From the NCBI RefSeq assembly GCF_041296265.1, contig NC_091693.1, forward strand, positions 5,985,001-6,049,000: DNA of 64,000 bases, read 5' to 3'. The notes under the pieces were generated by a model, which was not told the DNA's origin, searched no databases, and saw only the letters and a list, made by a program, of their open reading frames with translations. Numbering within the stretch: position 1 is the first letter of the stretch; every line of letters begins with the position of its first letter. Below are positions 11,239-24,037 of the stretch, one piece after another. The position numbers and the translations under genes were made by a program. The stretch is from Equus caballus. Lineage: Eukaryota; Chordata; Mammalia; Perissodactyla; Equidae.

Positions 11239-12545
11239 TCTTCGATATCTATTTTTATTTCCTTTGGATGTATACTAAGAATTGGTATTACTGGATCATA
11301 TGTAGTTCTATTTATAGTTTTTTTTGAGGCATCTCCATACTGTTTTCGATAGTGGCTATACCAATTTAAATACCCACCAACAGTGCACAAGGTTTCCCTT
11401 TTTCCTCATCCTCACCAATGCTTGTTATCTCTTGTCTTTTTGATAATAGCAATTATAACAGTTGGGAGGTGATATCTTGTTGTGGTTTTGATTTGCATTT
11501 TCCTGATGATTAGCGATGTTGAGCACCTTTTCATGTACCTGTTGGCCATTTTTATGTCTTCTTCGGAAAAATGTCTATTCTGATCCTCTTCCCATTTTTA
11601 AATCAGATTGCTTATGTTTTTTTTTTTTTTGCTATTGAGTTGTAAGAGTTCGTTATATATTTTGGGTATTAACCCCTTATCAGATATATGGTTTGAAATT
11701 ATTTACCCCCATTTGTTAAATTGTTAAGTTCATTTTGTTGATGGTTTCTTTTGCTGGACAGAAACTTTGTAGTTTGAGGTAGTCCCACTTGTTTATTTTT
11801 CTTTTTGTTGCCTTTGCTTTTGGTGTCAAATACAAAAATCATTGCCAAGAATGATGTCAAAGAATGTACCACCTATGTTTTCTTCTAGAAGTTTTATGGT
11901 TTCAGGTCTTACATTTAAGTCTTTAATGCATTTTGAGTTGATTTTTGTGTATGGTGTAACATAGGGGTTCAGTTTCATTCTTTTGTATGTGGTTGTTTGC
12001 TTTTCCCAACACCATTTATTAAGGAGACTATCCTTTCTCCATTGTACATTCTTGGCTCCTTTGTTGTAAATTCATTGACCACATATATGTGGGTTTATTT
12101 GTGGGCTCTCTATTATGTTCCATTGGTCTATATGTCTGCTTTTATGCCAATTAACCATACTGTTTTACTTAGTATAACTTTGTAATATAGTTTGAAATCA
12201 GGAAGTGTGATGCCATCAGCTTTGTTCTTCTTTCTCAAGGTTGTTTTGGCTTTTCTTTTGTGATTTCATACAAATTTTAGGATTGTTTATTCTATTTTTT
12301 TGGAAACTGTCATTGGAATTTTGATAGGAGTTGCACTGAACTTATAGATTGCTTTAGGTAATATGGACATTTTTACAATTTTAATTCTTTGAGTCCAAGG
12401 GCATGGAATATCTTTCCTTTATTTGTGTCTTCTTCAATTCTTTCATCAATGTCTTTCAGTTTTCAGTATATAGACGTTGCATCTCTTCAGTTTAAATTTA
12501 TTTCTAAGTATTTTATTCTGTTCAATGCTATTATAAATGGGATTT

Positions 12546-12803
12546 TTCTTTCTTTCTTTCTTTTTTTTGCTGAGGAAGACCAGCCTGAGCTAACATCTGT
12601 CGTCAATCTTCCTCTCTTTCTGCTTGAGGAAGATTAGCCCTGAGCTAACATCTCTGCCAGTCTTCCTCCATTTTATATGTGGGTTGCTACCACAGAATGG
12701 CTGATAAGTGATGTAGGTCTGTGCCTGGGATCCGAACCCATGAACCTGGGCCACTGAAGTGGAGCTGACTGAACCTAACCACTATACTTCAGGGTTGGCC
12801 CCT
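12546..12803 (-). mobile_element. ERE2/3-type SINE inside L1-F
   Basis: The inverted tail, with two 'gctgaggaaga..agcctgagctaacatct' units, is followed by 'tttatatgtgggttgctacc', a B-box relic 'gggatccgaaccc' and 'cagggttggcccc'. It is more diverged than the ERE1 copies. 'gggatt' flanks it on both sides. Confidence 0.85.
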
Positions 12804-12876
12804 GGGATTGTTTTCTTAATTTCTCTTTTTGATAGTTTGTTGTTAGTATATAGAAGTGTAACTGATTTTTATATAT

Positions 12877-13744
12877 TTATTTTGTATCTTGCAACTTTAC
12901 TGAATTCATTTGGCTTCTGATAGTTTTTTGGGGAGAGTTTTTAGGGTTTTCAATATATAACATCATGTCATCTGCAAATAAAGACAATTTTGCTTCTTTC
13001 TTTCTGATTTGGATGTCTTTTATTTCTATTTCTTGTCTAATTGCTCTAGCTAGGACTTCCAGTACTATGTTGAGTAAAGTGGAGAGAGTTGGCATCCTTG
13101 TCTTATTCCTGATCTTACAGGAAAAGCTTTCAGCTTTTCACTGTTCAGTGTAATGTTAGTTGTGGGCTTGATATGTATAGCCTTTATTATGTCAGGGTAC
13201 ATTACCTCTATACTCAATTTCTTGAGAATTTTTTTCATGAGTGGATTTTTAATAATGTCAAACACTTTTTCCCTATCTATTAAAATGATCATATGATTTT
13301 TATCCTCTATTTTGTTAGTGTAATGTATCACATTAATTAATTTGTGGATATGGAACCATTCTTGCATCCCTGGAATAAATCCCACTTGATCACGAGGTCT
13401 GATCCTTTTAATGTACTATTGAATTTGGTTTTGTTGAAGGTTTTTGAATCCATGTTCATCAGGGATATTGGCCTGTAATTTTCTTTTCTTATAGTATCCT
13501 TGTCTGGTTTTGGTATCAAGGTAATGCTGACCTCATATGATGAATTTGGAAGTATTCTGTCCTCTCCTATTTTATGGAAGAGTTTGAGAAGGATTGGTAT
13601 TAATTCTCCTTTAAATGTTTGGTAGCATTCACCAGTGAATCCATCTGTTCCTGGACTGGTGTTTGTTGGGAGGCTTTTTATTACTGATTCAATCTCCTTA
13701 CTCATGATTGGTCTGTTCAGATTTTCTGTTTCTTCCTGATTCAT
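12877..13744 (-). pseudogene. L1-F ORF2 reverse transcriptase remnant
   Basis: Three overlapping open pieces (13337-13744, 13065-13385, 12877-13095) read as consecutive L1 ORF2 RT segments: [20 protein letters not shown], then [20 protein letters not shown]-like text, then [13 protein letters not shown]. The FADD catalytic pair is present, but the frame changes between pieces, so no full-length product is possible. Confidence 0.8.
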
Positions 13745-15104
13745 TCTTGGTAGGTTTTATGTTTCTAGGAATTTATCCATTTCTTCTAGGTTGTCCAGTT
13801 GGTTGGTTTATCCTCTTTCATTTCTGACTTTATTTATTTGACTCCTCTTTTTTTTGTTGGTGAGTCTAGCTGAAGTGGTGTCTATTTTGTTTATCTTTTC
13901 AAAAATCAGCTCATAGTTTCACTGATCTTTCCTATTGTCTTTTTAGTCTCTATCTCATTTATTTCTGCTCTGATCTTTGTTATTTACTTCCTTCTGTTAA
14001 CTTTGGACATAGTTCTTCTTTTTTTTAGGTTCCTGAGGTGTAAAATTAGGTTGTTTGAGTTTTTTTTTTTTCAATGAGATCTTAATGATGTCTCCTCTTT
14101 CATTTCTGATATTAGTAACTTGTGTCCCCTCTCTTTGTATCTTAGCTTGGCTAGAGGTTTGTCAATGTTGTGATCTTTCCAAAGAACCAGCTTTTGGTTT
14201 TGTTGATTTCCTGTATTGATTTCCTGTTTCCAATTTCATAGATACCTGCTCTAATTTTTATTATTTTTCTTTTGCTTACTTTTAATTTAATTTGCTCTTA
14301 TCTTACTAGTTCCTAAGGTAGAAACTTAGATTTTTTATTTTAGATCTTTCTTCTTTTATTATAAATGCATTCATGCTATAAATTTCCCACTGCACATTGC
14401 TTTCACTGCATCCCAGAAATTTTGATAAATTGTGTTTTTACTTTCATTTGGCTTAAAATACTGTTTTATTTTTATTGAGATTTCCTATTTGACTCATATG
14501 TTATTTCAAAGTGTTTGTTTAATCTCCATGTATTTTGGAGTTTCCCAGTTATGTTTCTGTTATTGATCCCTAGTTTAATTCCCCTGTGATCTGAAAGCAG
14601 ATGTATGATTTCTATTCTTTTACATTTGTAAGTTGTGTTTTATGACCCAGATGGTCTATTGTGGTGAGTGTTCTATGTGAGCTTGAGAAGAGTGTGCTTT
14701 CTGCTGTTGGTGGGTGAAGTAGTCTATAGATGTTGATTATATCCAGTTGATTGATGATGTTGTTAAGTTCAACTATATCCTTATGGATTTTCTGCTTGCT
14801 GGATCTGTCCATTCCTGACAGAGGGCTGTTGAAGCCTCTAACTATGATGGTGGACTCATCTATTTCTCCTTGTAGTTTTATTAGTTTTTGCCTCACGTAG
14901 TTTGACATACCGTTGTTAGGTGTATACATGTCAAGGATTGTTATGTCTTCTTGGACAATTGACTCCTTTATCATTAAATAATACATTCCTTTATTCATGA
15001 TAACTTTCCTTGTTTTGAAGTCTTCTTTGTCTCAAATTAATACAGCTAATCCTGCTTTCTTTTGATTAGCATTAGCATGGTGAATTTCTCCACTCATTTA
15101 CTTT

Positions 15105-15296
15105 TTTTCCTCCCCAAAGCCCCAGTGCATAGTTGCATATTCTAGTTGTAAGTCCTTCTAGTTCTTCTATGTGAGCCTCCACAACAGCATGGCAACTGGC
15201 AGATGGGTGGTGTGGTTCTGTGACCAGGAAACGAACCTGGGCTGCCAAAGCAGTGAGAGTGCTGAACTTTAACCAATAGGCCATCAGGGCTGGCTC
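15105..15296 (-). mobile_element. Diverged ERE-type SINE inside L1-F
   Basis: Inverted ERE text begins 'ccccaaagccccagtgcata' and ends 'ggccatcagggctggctc', with a poor B box. The target duplication 'catttactttt' is at 15094-15104 and 15297-15307. Confidence 0.85.
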
Positions 15297-15394
15297 CATT
15301 TACTTTTAATCTAAATGTGTCTTTATATTTTAAGTGTGTTTCTTGTAGAGGACGTGTACTTTAGTCTTGATTTTAGTTCCACTTTGATAATCTC

Positions 15395-16222
15395 TCTTTT
15401 TTTTAAAATTGGTGTATGATTGACATGTGACATTATATTAGTTTCAGGTGTACAACATAATGACTTGATATTTGTATATGTTGCAAAATTATCACCACAA
15501 TAAGTTCAGTTAATATCCATCACCATACATAGTTATCAAAAACATTTTTTTCTTGTGATGAGTACTTTTAAGATCTACTCTCTTAGCAACTTTCAAATAT
15601 GCAATACAGTATTATTAAGTATAGTCACCATGCTGTGCATTACATTCTCATGACTTATTTATTTTAAAACTTGGAGTTTGTACCTTTTGACCCCCTTTAC
15701 CCATTTTGCCCATGCCCCTACTCTTGCTTCTGGCAACCACCAATCTGTTCTCTGTATATATGAGCTATTTTTTAAAAAAAATTCCACACATAAGTGAGAT
15801 TATATGGTATTTTTTTTTCTCTGTCTGGCTTATTTCACTTAGCATAATGTCCTCAAGGTCCATGCATGTTGTTGCAAATGGCAAGATTTCATTCTTTTTT
15901 ATGGGTGAATAGTATTCCATTGTGTATATACACCACATCTTCTTTATCCATTCATCTACCAATAGATACTTAGATTGTTTCCGTATCTTGGCTATTGTAA
16001 ATAATACTGCAATGAACATGGGATGCATATATCTTTTCAAATTAGTGTTTTCACTTTCTTCAGATAAATACCCAGAAGTGGAATTGCTAGATCATAAAGT
16101 TTTAATTTTTAATTTTCTGAGTAACCTCCATACTGTTTCCCATAGTGGGTGCACCAATTTACATTCCCACCAGCAGTGCACAAGAGTTCTCCTAATTCTC
16201 CACATTCTCTCCATACTTGTGA
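15395..16222 (-). mobile_element. L1 3' end inserted into L1-F
   Basis: An inverted L1 3' UTR ('ttagtttcaggtgtacaaca') followed by the ORF2 C-terminus (15765-16040 reads [20 protein letters not shown]) interrupts L1-F. L1-F text ('aattggtgcatttagatcat') resumes at about 16232. The flanks share a 'tctcttttttt..aattgg'-type duplication. The copy is 5'-truncated. Confidence 0.8.
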
Positions 16223-16489
16223 CAGTCTCTTTTTTTAATTGGTGCATTTAGATCATTTACATTCAAAGTGATTATTGAGTCTGGTGATGTCAGCATCATG
16301 GTAGCATGAGTCCTTTCCTTTATCTTTCCCCTTCAATTTACAATCAGTAGGACATCCATAACCCAACAAAGGTTTCTTTGCGCAGTGCACTAAAACGCTT
16401 GGTAGATCCATGCATTAGTACATCTGAAGGTGGGTGGATTGGACCTTGTGGAGGTGGTGGAACTAGGAGAGGAGCAGCAGAGCTGAGGG

Positions 16490-16990
16490 AGCAGTGATAG
16501 CAATGCCCATGACATCAGTATTTCCAGAAATGGCAGCAGTGCCCATGGCCCTGGTGCCCCCAGCAGCAGGAGGGCACCCATGGCTCCAGCCCCTGGGCAA
16601 TGACAGCTGTGATGCCTGCGACCACAGCCCCCCTAACAGTACCAGCGTTGCCTGTGGCACCTGTGACCCCTGCAACGCTGGTGACCCCAGAAGTGGCAGC
16701 AGTGCCCACAACCCTGGCAGTTCCAGGAGTGGCAGCAGTGGTGCTTGTGACCTCAGCCCTGTGACAGTATCGGCACCCATTACCCCAGGCACCCAGGGAC
16801 AGTGGCAGCACTTGTGATCTGTGTAACCCTGGTAGTTGTGGTGGTGCCTAAAACCTTGGCAGCAGTGGCAGTGGTATCTGTGATTCCAGCAACCCTGGCA
16901 GTGGTGCCAACACTGGCAAACCCAGCAGCAGCAGTGGAACCAGTGACCTCTGTGGCACATGTGATGATGAGGGTGCTGGCAACCCCCCTA
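16490..16990 (+). repeat. GC-rich minisatellite-like part of the L1-A 5' UTR
   Basis: Imperfect tandem units built on 'accctggcagt' and 'agtggcagcagtg' fill about 500 bases. Its composition differs sharply from the surrounding AT-rich L1. Long open frames on both strands here (for example 16463-16960 minus and 16494-16817 plus) follow from the repeat and do not look like genes. Confidence 0.65.
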
Positions 16991-17188
16991 GCAGAGGAGG
17001 TGGAGGATGGAATGTGCACAATCCCAAATATAGCCACAAGGTATCTCAGGTAAGATAAACCAAAAACTGGTGCTACAGAGCTACTTGTTGGAAAACAAAG
17101 AAAAGCCCTGTACTTCCCAACCTGTTGAATTGTAAAAATCAAAGTAAACAAAACTTTACCAAAATAAGAAAGGTGTTCACTACTTCAA

Positions 17189-17608
17189 ATGCACTGGCAG
17201 AAACTCGTCTCATCAAACACCATGAAAAATCACAGTAATATGATATCACAAAAAGAAAATGACGATTTTCCAGCAACCAAGCTCAAATTCATGACAGATT
17301 GTGATCTAACTGATGGAGAATTCAAAATAGCTGTTATGAAGAAATTCAGTGAGGTTCAAGAAAACATAGAAAGGCAATTCAGTGAACTCTGGAATAAAAT
17401 TAATGAACACTTTATCAAAGAGATTGAAATTCTGAAAAAGAACCCAACAGAAATTCTGGAGCTGAAGAACTCAATAAATGAGATGAAGAATGCATTAGAA
17501 AGCACTGGAACTAGAGCAGTTCAGTTGGAAAAGAGAATAAGTGATCTGGAAGATAGGAACCTAGAAATGATTTCAGGTGGAAGAGGAGAGAGAACCAAGT
17601 GTTTTTAA
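17189..17608 (+). pseudogene. L1-A ORF1 N-terminal remnant
   Basis: The 139 residues include a heptad-rich coiled coil (EIEILKKNPTEILELKNSIN, then LEKRISDLEDRNLEM), typical of L1 ORF1p. The RNA-binding and C-terminal domains are not in this frame. The ORF1 C-terminal text continues after the L1-B insertion at about 24038. Confidence 0.75.
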
Positions 17609-18719
17609 AAAGTGAAGAAACCCTATGACAGCTATCAGACTCCATTAGGAGAGCCAATATAAGAATAATGGGCATACCAGAAAGGGAAGAGAAGCAGGAT
17701 GCAGAGAGTTATTTAAAGAAATAATAGATGGAGAGGTCATCACTATGGAGGATCATTTTGTCTATCCCCTTCAATCTACAGCAAGTAAAACATCCATAAT
17801 GCAACAAAAGCTACATTGCCCAACACACCAGGATACCAGAGAGAGCCACATGTCAGTACATAAGAAAGTGGGTGGATTAGAGCACATAGAGGAGGTGAAA
17901 TGGAGGAACAGCAGAGGCAGTGCCCAGGACCCTGGACCCCCCAGCCACAGTGGCTGAGCCAACTACCCCCAGCCCCAGAGAACCTGGTGGGGAGCAGTGT
18001 ATGTGCATGTGGGACTCCAGCTAGTCAGCCATGGCAGAACCTGTAGCCACAAGAGTGGAGCAGCAGTGAAAGTGGAGCTCTGTGATCCCAGATTCTCAGC
18101 CCCAACTCAGAGCCTGGTATCAGCAGTGGGAGGCATGCACACAACTCCAGCATCCCAATTGTAGTGATGCCTGTGGCCACAAGGTAACAAGCAACAGCAG
18201 ACATGGTGCCTCATGAACCCAGCCCCCTTCCCACCATCTCCCCCACCCCACCACAGCGGTAGAGCTTCCAACCCAGGTGATCCCAAACATGGCAGAGGTA
18301 TCAACCATCCCTCTAGCCCCCTGTGGCAAAGCCAGTAAGTGTGGTGACATCAGAAAAAATAAGAGATCAGTGAACCCCAGAGGTGCAGGCAGCAACAATG
18401 AGAGTACCAGTGACACCCAAAATAAACGTAGTGGAAAGTGAAACATCCAGATCCTCAAATATAGCCAGAGGCAGCTTAGGTAAGAGAAACCAAAAACTAG
18501 ACTTTAGCACCATCTACTGAAAAGCAAAAGAAAGGCCACTATCTCCAACCAGTTGAAAAGTTTGAATCAAAGTGAAGCTATATCTAAATAAGGAAAGTGT
18601 TTGCCACAACAAATGTTCCAGTAGAGGAATAAGTCAGCAACCACCACAAAAAGCCATGGTAACACAGCAATACAAAAAGAAAATAACAGTTCTCAACATA
18701 AAATCCCAAACATAAAATC

Positions 18720-19590
18720 ATGGAAGATTGTGATCTGATAAAGAATTCAAAATAGCTGTCATGAAGAAACTCAACAAGCTACAAGAAGACTCAGAAAGGC
18801 AGTTCACTGAACTCAGGAATAAAATCAATGAACAGAAGAGACTACCAAAGAGATTGAAAATCTCAAAAAGAACCAACAGAAGTTCTGGAGGTGAAAAGTT
18901 CAATAAATGAGATTAAAAATGCATCAGAAATAATTGGAAATAGAGCTGAGAATATGGAAGAGATAATTAGTGATCTAGAAGATAGAAACCTAGAAATGAG
19001 TCAGGTAAAAGAAGAGAAAGAACTAATATTTTTTTAAAAGGTAGAAATTCCACAAGACTTACTCAACTCCATTAGAAAGGGCAACATAAGGATAGTAGGT
19101 ATCACAGAAGAAGAAGAGAGAGAGAAGGGAGTAGAGAACTTATGAAAAGAAATGATAACTGAGAACTTCCCAAACCTGGGGAAAGAACTGGCTACACAAA
19201 TCCATGCGGCAAGTAGAACATCCAATTATCTCAAGACAAAAAGGCCTTCTCCAAGACACATGATAATAAAACTTTCAAAAGTCAGTGACAGAGAATATTA
19301 AAAGCAGCAAGAGGGGGAAAAATAGTAATCTACAAGGGGACCCCTATTAGGCTATCAGCAGATTTCTCACAAGAAACTCAACAGGCTGAGAGAGAGTGGA
19401 ATGATAAATTCAAAATATTGAAAGATAAAAACTGGCAGCTAAGAACACTCTATCCAACAAAGTTATCTTTAAGATATAAAGAAGAAATAAAGACTTTCTT
19501 AGACAAACAAAAGCTGAGAGAGTTCATCAGCACTAGACCTGTCTTACAAAAAGTGTTAAAAGGAGCCCTCCTAACTGAATTGAAAAGGTA
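18720..19590 (+). pseudogene. L1-B ORF1 remnant
   Basis: Conceptual text shows ORF1 order: a coiled-coil-coding stretch (18750-19010), then the region coding for a NFP-type 'gagaacttcccaaacctggg' block near 19160, then the 'caagaaactcaacaggctga' C-terminal block near 19370. No frame stays open for more than a short distance. Confidence 0.65.
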
Positions 19591-20026
19591 AAGGCATACA
19601 AAGCTTAGAGCAAGGTGATAGATTCAGAAAATGTCAACTCTATATCAGACTAGAACAGTAAACAATTGTAACATAGAGGTTAAAGGGAAAGAACACATTA
19701 AACATAACTATAACCATTCAATTTGGGGACAAACAAAAGGGATAATCTGTGGCAACAAAAGCAAACATAGAAGGAAAAGAAGATAAAGATGGAACCAGCA
19801 TAGACGAATGAAGGTAAGATCCTATTAGCAGAAAAAGGACCATCTTATCTATGAGAACTTTTATACAAACCTCATGGTAACCACAAAACAAAGAGCAGAG
19901 ACACAAAGTATACAAAAAGGAAAACTGAGAAAAATATAATAGAAATCTACCAAACCGAAATGGCAAATAAACACAAGAAAAAAGAAACATTGGAAATATA
20001 AAGGCAACCAGGAAACAAAAGATAAA

Positions 20027-23000
20027 ATGGCAGTATTGAGTTTTCAAATATCAATCACTATAAATGTAAATGGATTGAATTCACGAATAAAAATACACAG
20101 ATTTGCTGTATGGATTAAAAAACAAAACCTGATGATATGCTGCCTTTGGGGGACCCATCTCAGCTTTAAAGACAAACGTAGGCTCAGAGTGAAGGGATGG
20201 AAGATGATACTCAAAGCAAATGACAATCCAAAGAAAGCAGGTGTAGCCATACTTATGTGAGGGAAAAGAGACTTCAAGCCTAAAAAGATAGCAGAAGACA
20301 AAGATGGACATTATATAATGATCAAAGGGACATACCATCAAGAAGACATAACAATTATTACTATATATGTACCTAACATAAGAGCATCAGAGTATATAAA
20401 GCAACTATTAAGAGACCTAAAGGGAGAAATCAACAGGAAAACAATAAGAGTAGGGGACCTCAACTCCCCACTTACATCAATGTACACATTATCCAGACAT
20501 AAAGTCAGCAAAGAAATATTGGCCTTAAGTGAAACACTGGACCATATGGACTTAAAAGATACATATAGAACAGTCCATACAAAAGCAGCAGAATACATAT
20601 TCTTCTCAAGTGAACAAGTAACATTGTCAAAGATAGACCATATATTGGGAAACAAGGCAAACCTCAATAAATTTAAGAAGATTGAAATCATATCAAGCAT
20701 CTTTTCCAACCGGAATGGTATGAAACTAGAAATCAACTACAAGAAAAACGTTGGACGTGAAGACTAAACAACATGCTACTGAACGATTATTGGGTCAATG
20801 AAGAAATCAAAGGAAAAACAAGAAAAATACATGGAGGCAATTGAAAATGAAAACACAACATACCAAAATCCATGTAAAGCAGCAAAAGCAGTATGAAGAG
20901 GAGAGTTTATAGCAATACAAACCTACTTCAACAAACAAGAAAAGTCTCAAATAAGCAACTAATATTACACCTAAGGGAATTAGAAAAAGGAAAACAAATG
21001 AAGCAAAAATCAGTAGAAAGAAGGAAATAATAAAAATCAGAGCAGGAATAAATGAAATAGAGACTAAAAAGACAATGGAAAAGATCAATGAAACTAAGAG
21101 CTGTTTCTTTGAAAAGATATAATTAACAAACATTAAGCTAGACTCACTAAGAAAAAAAAGAAAGAAAGCTCACAGATAAAATCAGAAACAAAAGAGGAGA
21201 AATTCCAATGGATGGCACAGAAATACAGAGGATTATAAGAAAACCTTATGAAAAGCCATATACCAATAAATTGGATAACCTAGAAGTAATGGATAAATTC
21301 CTAGAGTCATACAACCTTCCAAAACTGAATCAGGAAGAAATAGAGAATCTGAATAGATTGATCACTAGTAAGGAAGTTGAAACAGTAATCAAAAAACTCC
21401 CCAAAAACAAAAGCCCAGGGCCAGACAATTTCTCTGGTGAATTCTACCAAACACCCAGAAAAGACTTAATAACTACCTTCTCAAACTCTTCTCAAAAATT
21501 GAAGAGGAGGGGAAGCTTTCTAACTCATATTATGAGGCCAACATTACACTGACATCAAAATCAGACAAGGACAACACAAAAAGAGAAAATTATAGCCCAA
21601 TATTGCTGATGAACATAGGTGCAAAAATCCTCAAGAAAATATTAGCAAGTCAAACACAATACATTATAAAGGATCACACACCAGAATCAAGTGGGATTTA
21701 TTCCAAGAATGCAAGGATGGTTCAACATCTACAAATCAATCAACCTAATACCTCCACTTACAAAATGAAGAATAAAAATCACACGAACATCTCAATAGAT
21801 GCAGAAAAAGTATCTGACAATATTCAACATCCATTTATGATTAAAAAATCTTGATAAAATGGGTATAGCAGGAAAGTACCTCAACATAATAAAGGCCATA
21901 TATGACAAATCCACAGCTAACATCATACTCAATGGTAAAAAGCTGAAAGCCATCCCTCTGAAAATAGGAACAAGACCAGGATGCCCATTCTCACCACTTT
22001 TACTCAACACAGTATTAGAACTCCTAGCCAGAGCAATTAGACAAGAAAAAGAAATAAAAGTATCAAATTGGAAAAGAAAAAGTACATCTATCACTGTTTG
22101 CAGATGACATGATTTTATGTGTAGAAAACCCTAAGAAATCCACCAAAAAAACCTATTAGACATAAATGAATACAGTAAAGTTGCAGAGTACAAAAATCAA
22201 TATACAAAACTCAGTTGTGTTTCTATACACTAACAACAAACTAGTAGAAAGAGAAATCAAGACTACAACCTCATTTATAATCACAACAAAAAGAATAAAA
22301 TACCTAGGAAGAAATTTAACACAGGAAGTGAAAGACCTGTACACTGAAAACTACAAGATATTGTTGAAAGAAATCAAAAGGACACAAAGAAATGGAAAGA
22401 CTTTTCATGCTCAGGGATTGGAGGAATTAACATAGCTAAAATATCCATATTAAGTAAAGCAATCTGCAAATTCAAGGAAATCCCAATCAGAGTCCCAATG
22501 ACATCTATAACAGAAATAGAACAATGAATCCTAAAATTTATATCAAACAACAAAAAAACCCCAAATAGTCAAAGCATTCCTGATAAGAAAGAACAAAGCT
22601 GGAGGTATCACTCTCTGATTTCAAAGTATACTACAAAGATATGGGAACCCAAACAGATTGGTACTGGCAGATAAACTGACACATAGATCAGTGGAACAGA
22701 GTTGAGAGCCTAGAAGTAAAACCACACATCTATGGACAGCTAATTTTTGACAAAGGACTCAAGAACATAAAATGGAAAAAGGAAAGTCTCTTCAATAAAT
22801 GGTTTTGGGAAAACTGGACAGTCACATGCAAAATATGAAGGTAGACCATTATCTTGCACCATACACAAAAATTATCTCAAAATGGATTAAGGACTTGAAT
22901 GTAATACCTGGAACCACAAAGCTCCTTGAAGAAAATGTAGGCAGTATGCTCTTTGACATTGGTCTTAAAAACGTCCTTTTGAATTTGTCGCCTTATGCAA

Positions 23001-23210
23001 GAGAAACAAAAGAAAAAAGCAAAAAAAGGGACTACATCAAACTAAAAAATTTCTGCATGGCAAAAAGACAACCTATCAAATGGGAGAAGACATTTGCAAA
23101 TCATATATCCAATAAGGGGTTAATATCCAAAATATATAAAGAAATCATACAACTCAACAGCAAAAACACAACCCAATTAAAAAACGAGCAGAGGATCTGA
23201 ACATTTTCCC
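20027..23210 (+). pseudogene. L1-B ORF2 remnant
   Basis: Open pieces follow ORF2 order: endonuclease (20027-20260, with NGLNSRIKIHRFAVWIKKQN; 20318-20767, with LSKIDHILGNKANLNKFKK), RT (21208-21552, KKLPKNKSPGPDNFSGEFYQ; 21859-22107, [20 protein letters not shown]), then C-terminal parts (22166-22435, 22799-23200). About seven separate pieces remain. Confidence 0.85.
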
Positions 23211-24037
23211 AAAGAGGATATATAGATAGCCAACGGGCATATGAAAAGATGTTGCACATAAGTAATTATTAGGGAAATGCAAGTCAAAAACACAATGAGA
23301 TATCACCTCACACTTGTGAGAATGGTGATTATTAAAAAGACAAGAAATAGCAAGTGTTGGAGAAGATGTGGACAAAAAGGGAACCCTCCTACACTGCTGG
23401 TAGGAATTTAAATTGGTACAGCCACTCTGTAAAACAGTGTGGAGATTCCTCAAAAAATTAAAAATAGAAATACCATATGATCCAGCTATTCCACTTCAGA
23501 GTATTTATCCAAAGAAGACAAAAACACTAATTTGAAAAGACATATGCACCACTATATTCATTGCAGCATTTACAGTAGCCAAGACTTGGAATCAACTTAA
23601 GTGCCCATTGATGGATGAATAGATAAAAGAGATGTGGTATATATATATACACACAATGAAATGCTACTTGGCTATAAACAAGGATGAAATCTTTCCATTT
23701 GTGACAACATAGATGGACCTTGAAAGTAAGTATTATGCTAACCAAAATAAATCAGATGGATAAAAACAAATACCATATGATTTCACTCATGTAGAAGATA
23801 AAAAAAATAATAACATCAACAACACATAGATACAGAAAACAGATTGTGCTTACCAGAGGGAAGAGGGGTAGCAGGAGGGTGAAAGGGATAAATGGGGACA
23901 TTTGTATGGTGATGGATGGAAACTGGACTTTTGGCATGAACACAATGTAGTGTATACATAGGTGAAAATATAATGATGTACACCTAAAATTTATATAGTG
24001 TTATAAACCAATGTTATCTCAATAAAAAAAGAAAGAA

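Larger units (their letters stand above)
10286..16270 (-). mobile_element. L1-F: long minus-strand L1, interrupted four times
   Basis: The inverted 3' end ('agctttattgagatataatt') is followed by nearly the whole of ORF2 in reverse, up to the ORF2 N-terminal region at 16232-16270. Recognisable pieces on the minus strand are the RT catalytic text [15 protein letters not shown] (13041-12985 area), a finger/palm segment at 13337-13744, and endonuclease-domain pieces at 14612-14998. It is interrupted by SINEs at 10994-11238, 12546-12803 and 15105-15296 and by another L1 tail at 15395-16222. There is no ORF1 and no 5' UTR. Its broken end lies 12 bases from the 5' end of L1-A, head to head. Confidence 0.85.
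16283..17726 (+). mobile_element. L1-A, 5' part: 5' UTR and ORF1 start
   Basis: It starts with the equine L1 5' signature 'gatgtcagcatcatggtagc' and continues through a GC-rich 5' UTR (16490-16990) into ORF1 near 17189. It is interrupted in the ORF1 C-terminal region at 17726 by L1-B and resumes at 24038. The text on both sides joins naturally into 'aatagctgagaacttcccaa', and the duplicated target is about 'aaagaaataatag'. Confidence 0.85.
17727..24025 (+). mobile_element. L1-B: near-full-length L1 nested in L1-A
   Basis: The 5' UTR begins near 17727 ('gaggtcatcactatggagg'). Its text at 17760-17930 parallels L1-A 16325-16500. ORF1 remnants lie at about 18720-19590, ORF2 at about 20030-23210, and the 3' UTR ends in 'atctcaataaaaaaagaaag' near 24025. 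The roughly 6.3 kb length matches a full-length L1. Both ORFs are split by several frame changes and stops, so it is dead. It sits inside the ORF1 of L1-A. Confidence 0.88.

Noticed and set aside
16463-16960. 165-codon minus-strand frame rich in Cys, His and Trp
   Set aside because: It is the antisense of the repeated L1-A 5' UTR, and its odd composition follows from the tandem units.
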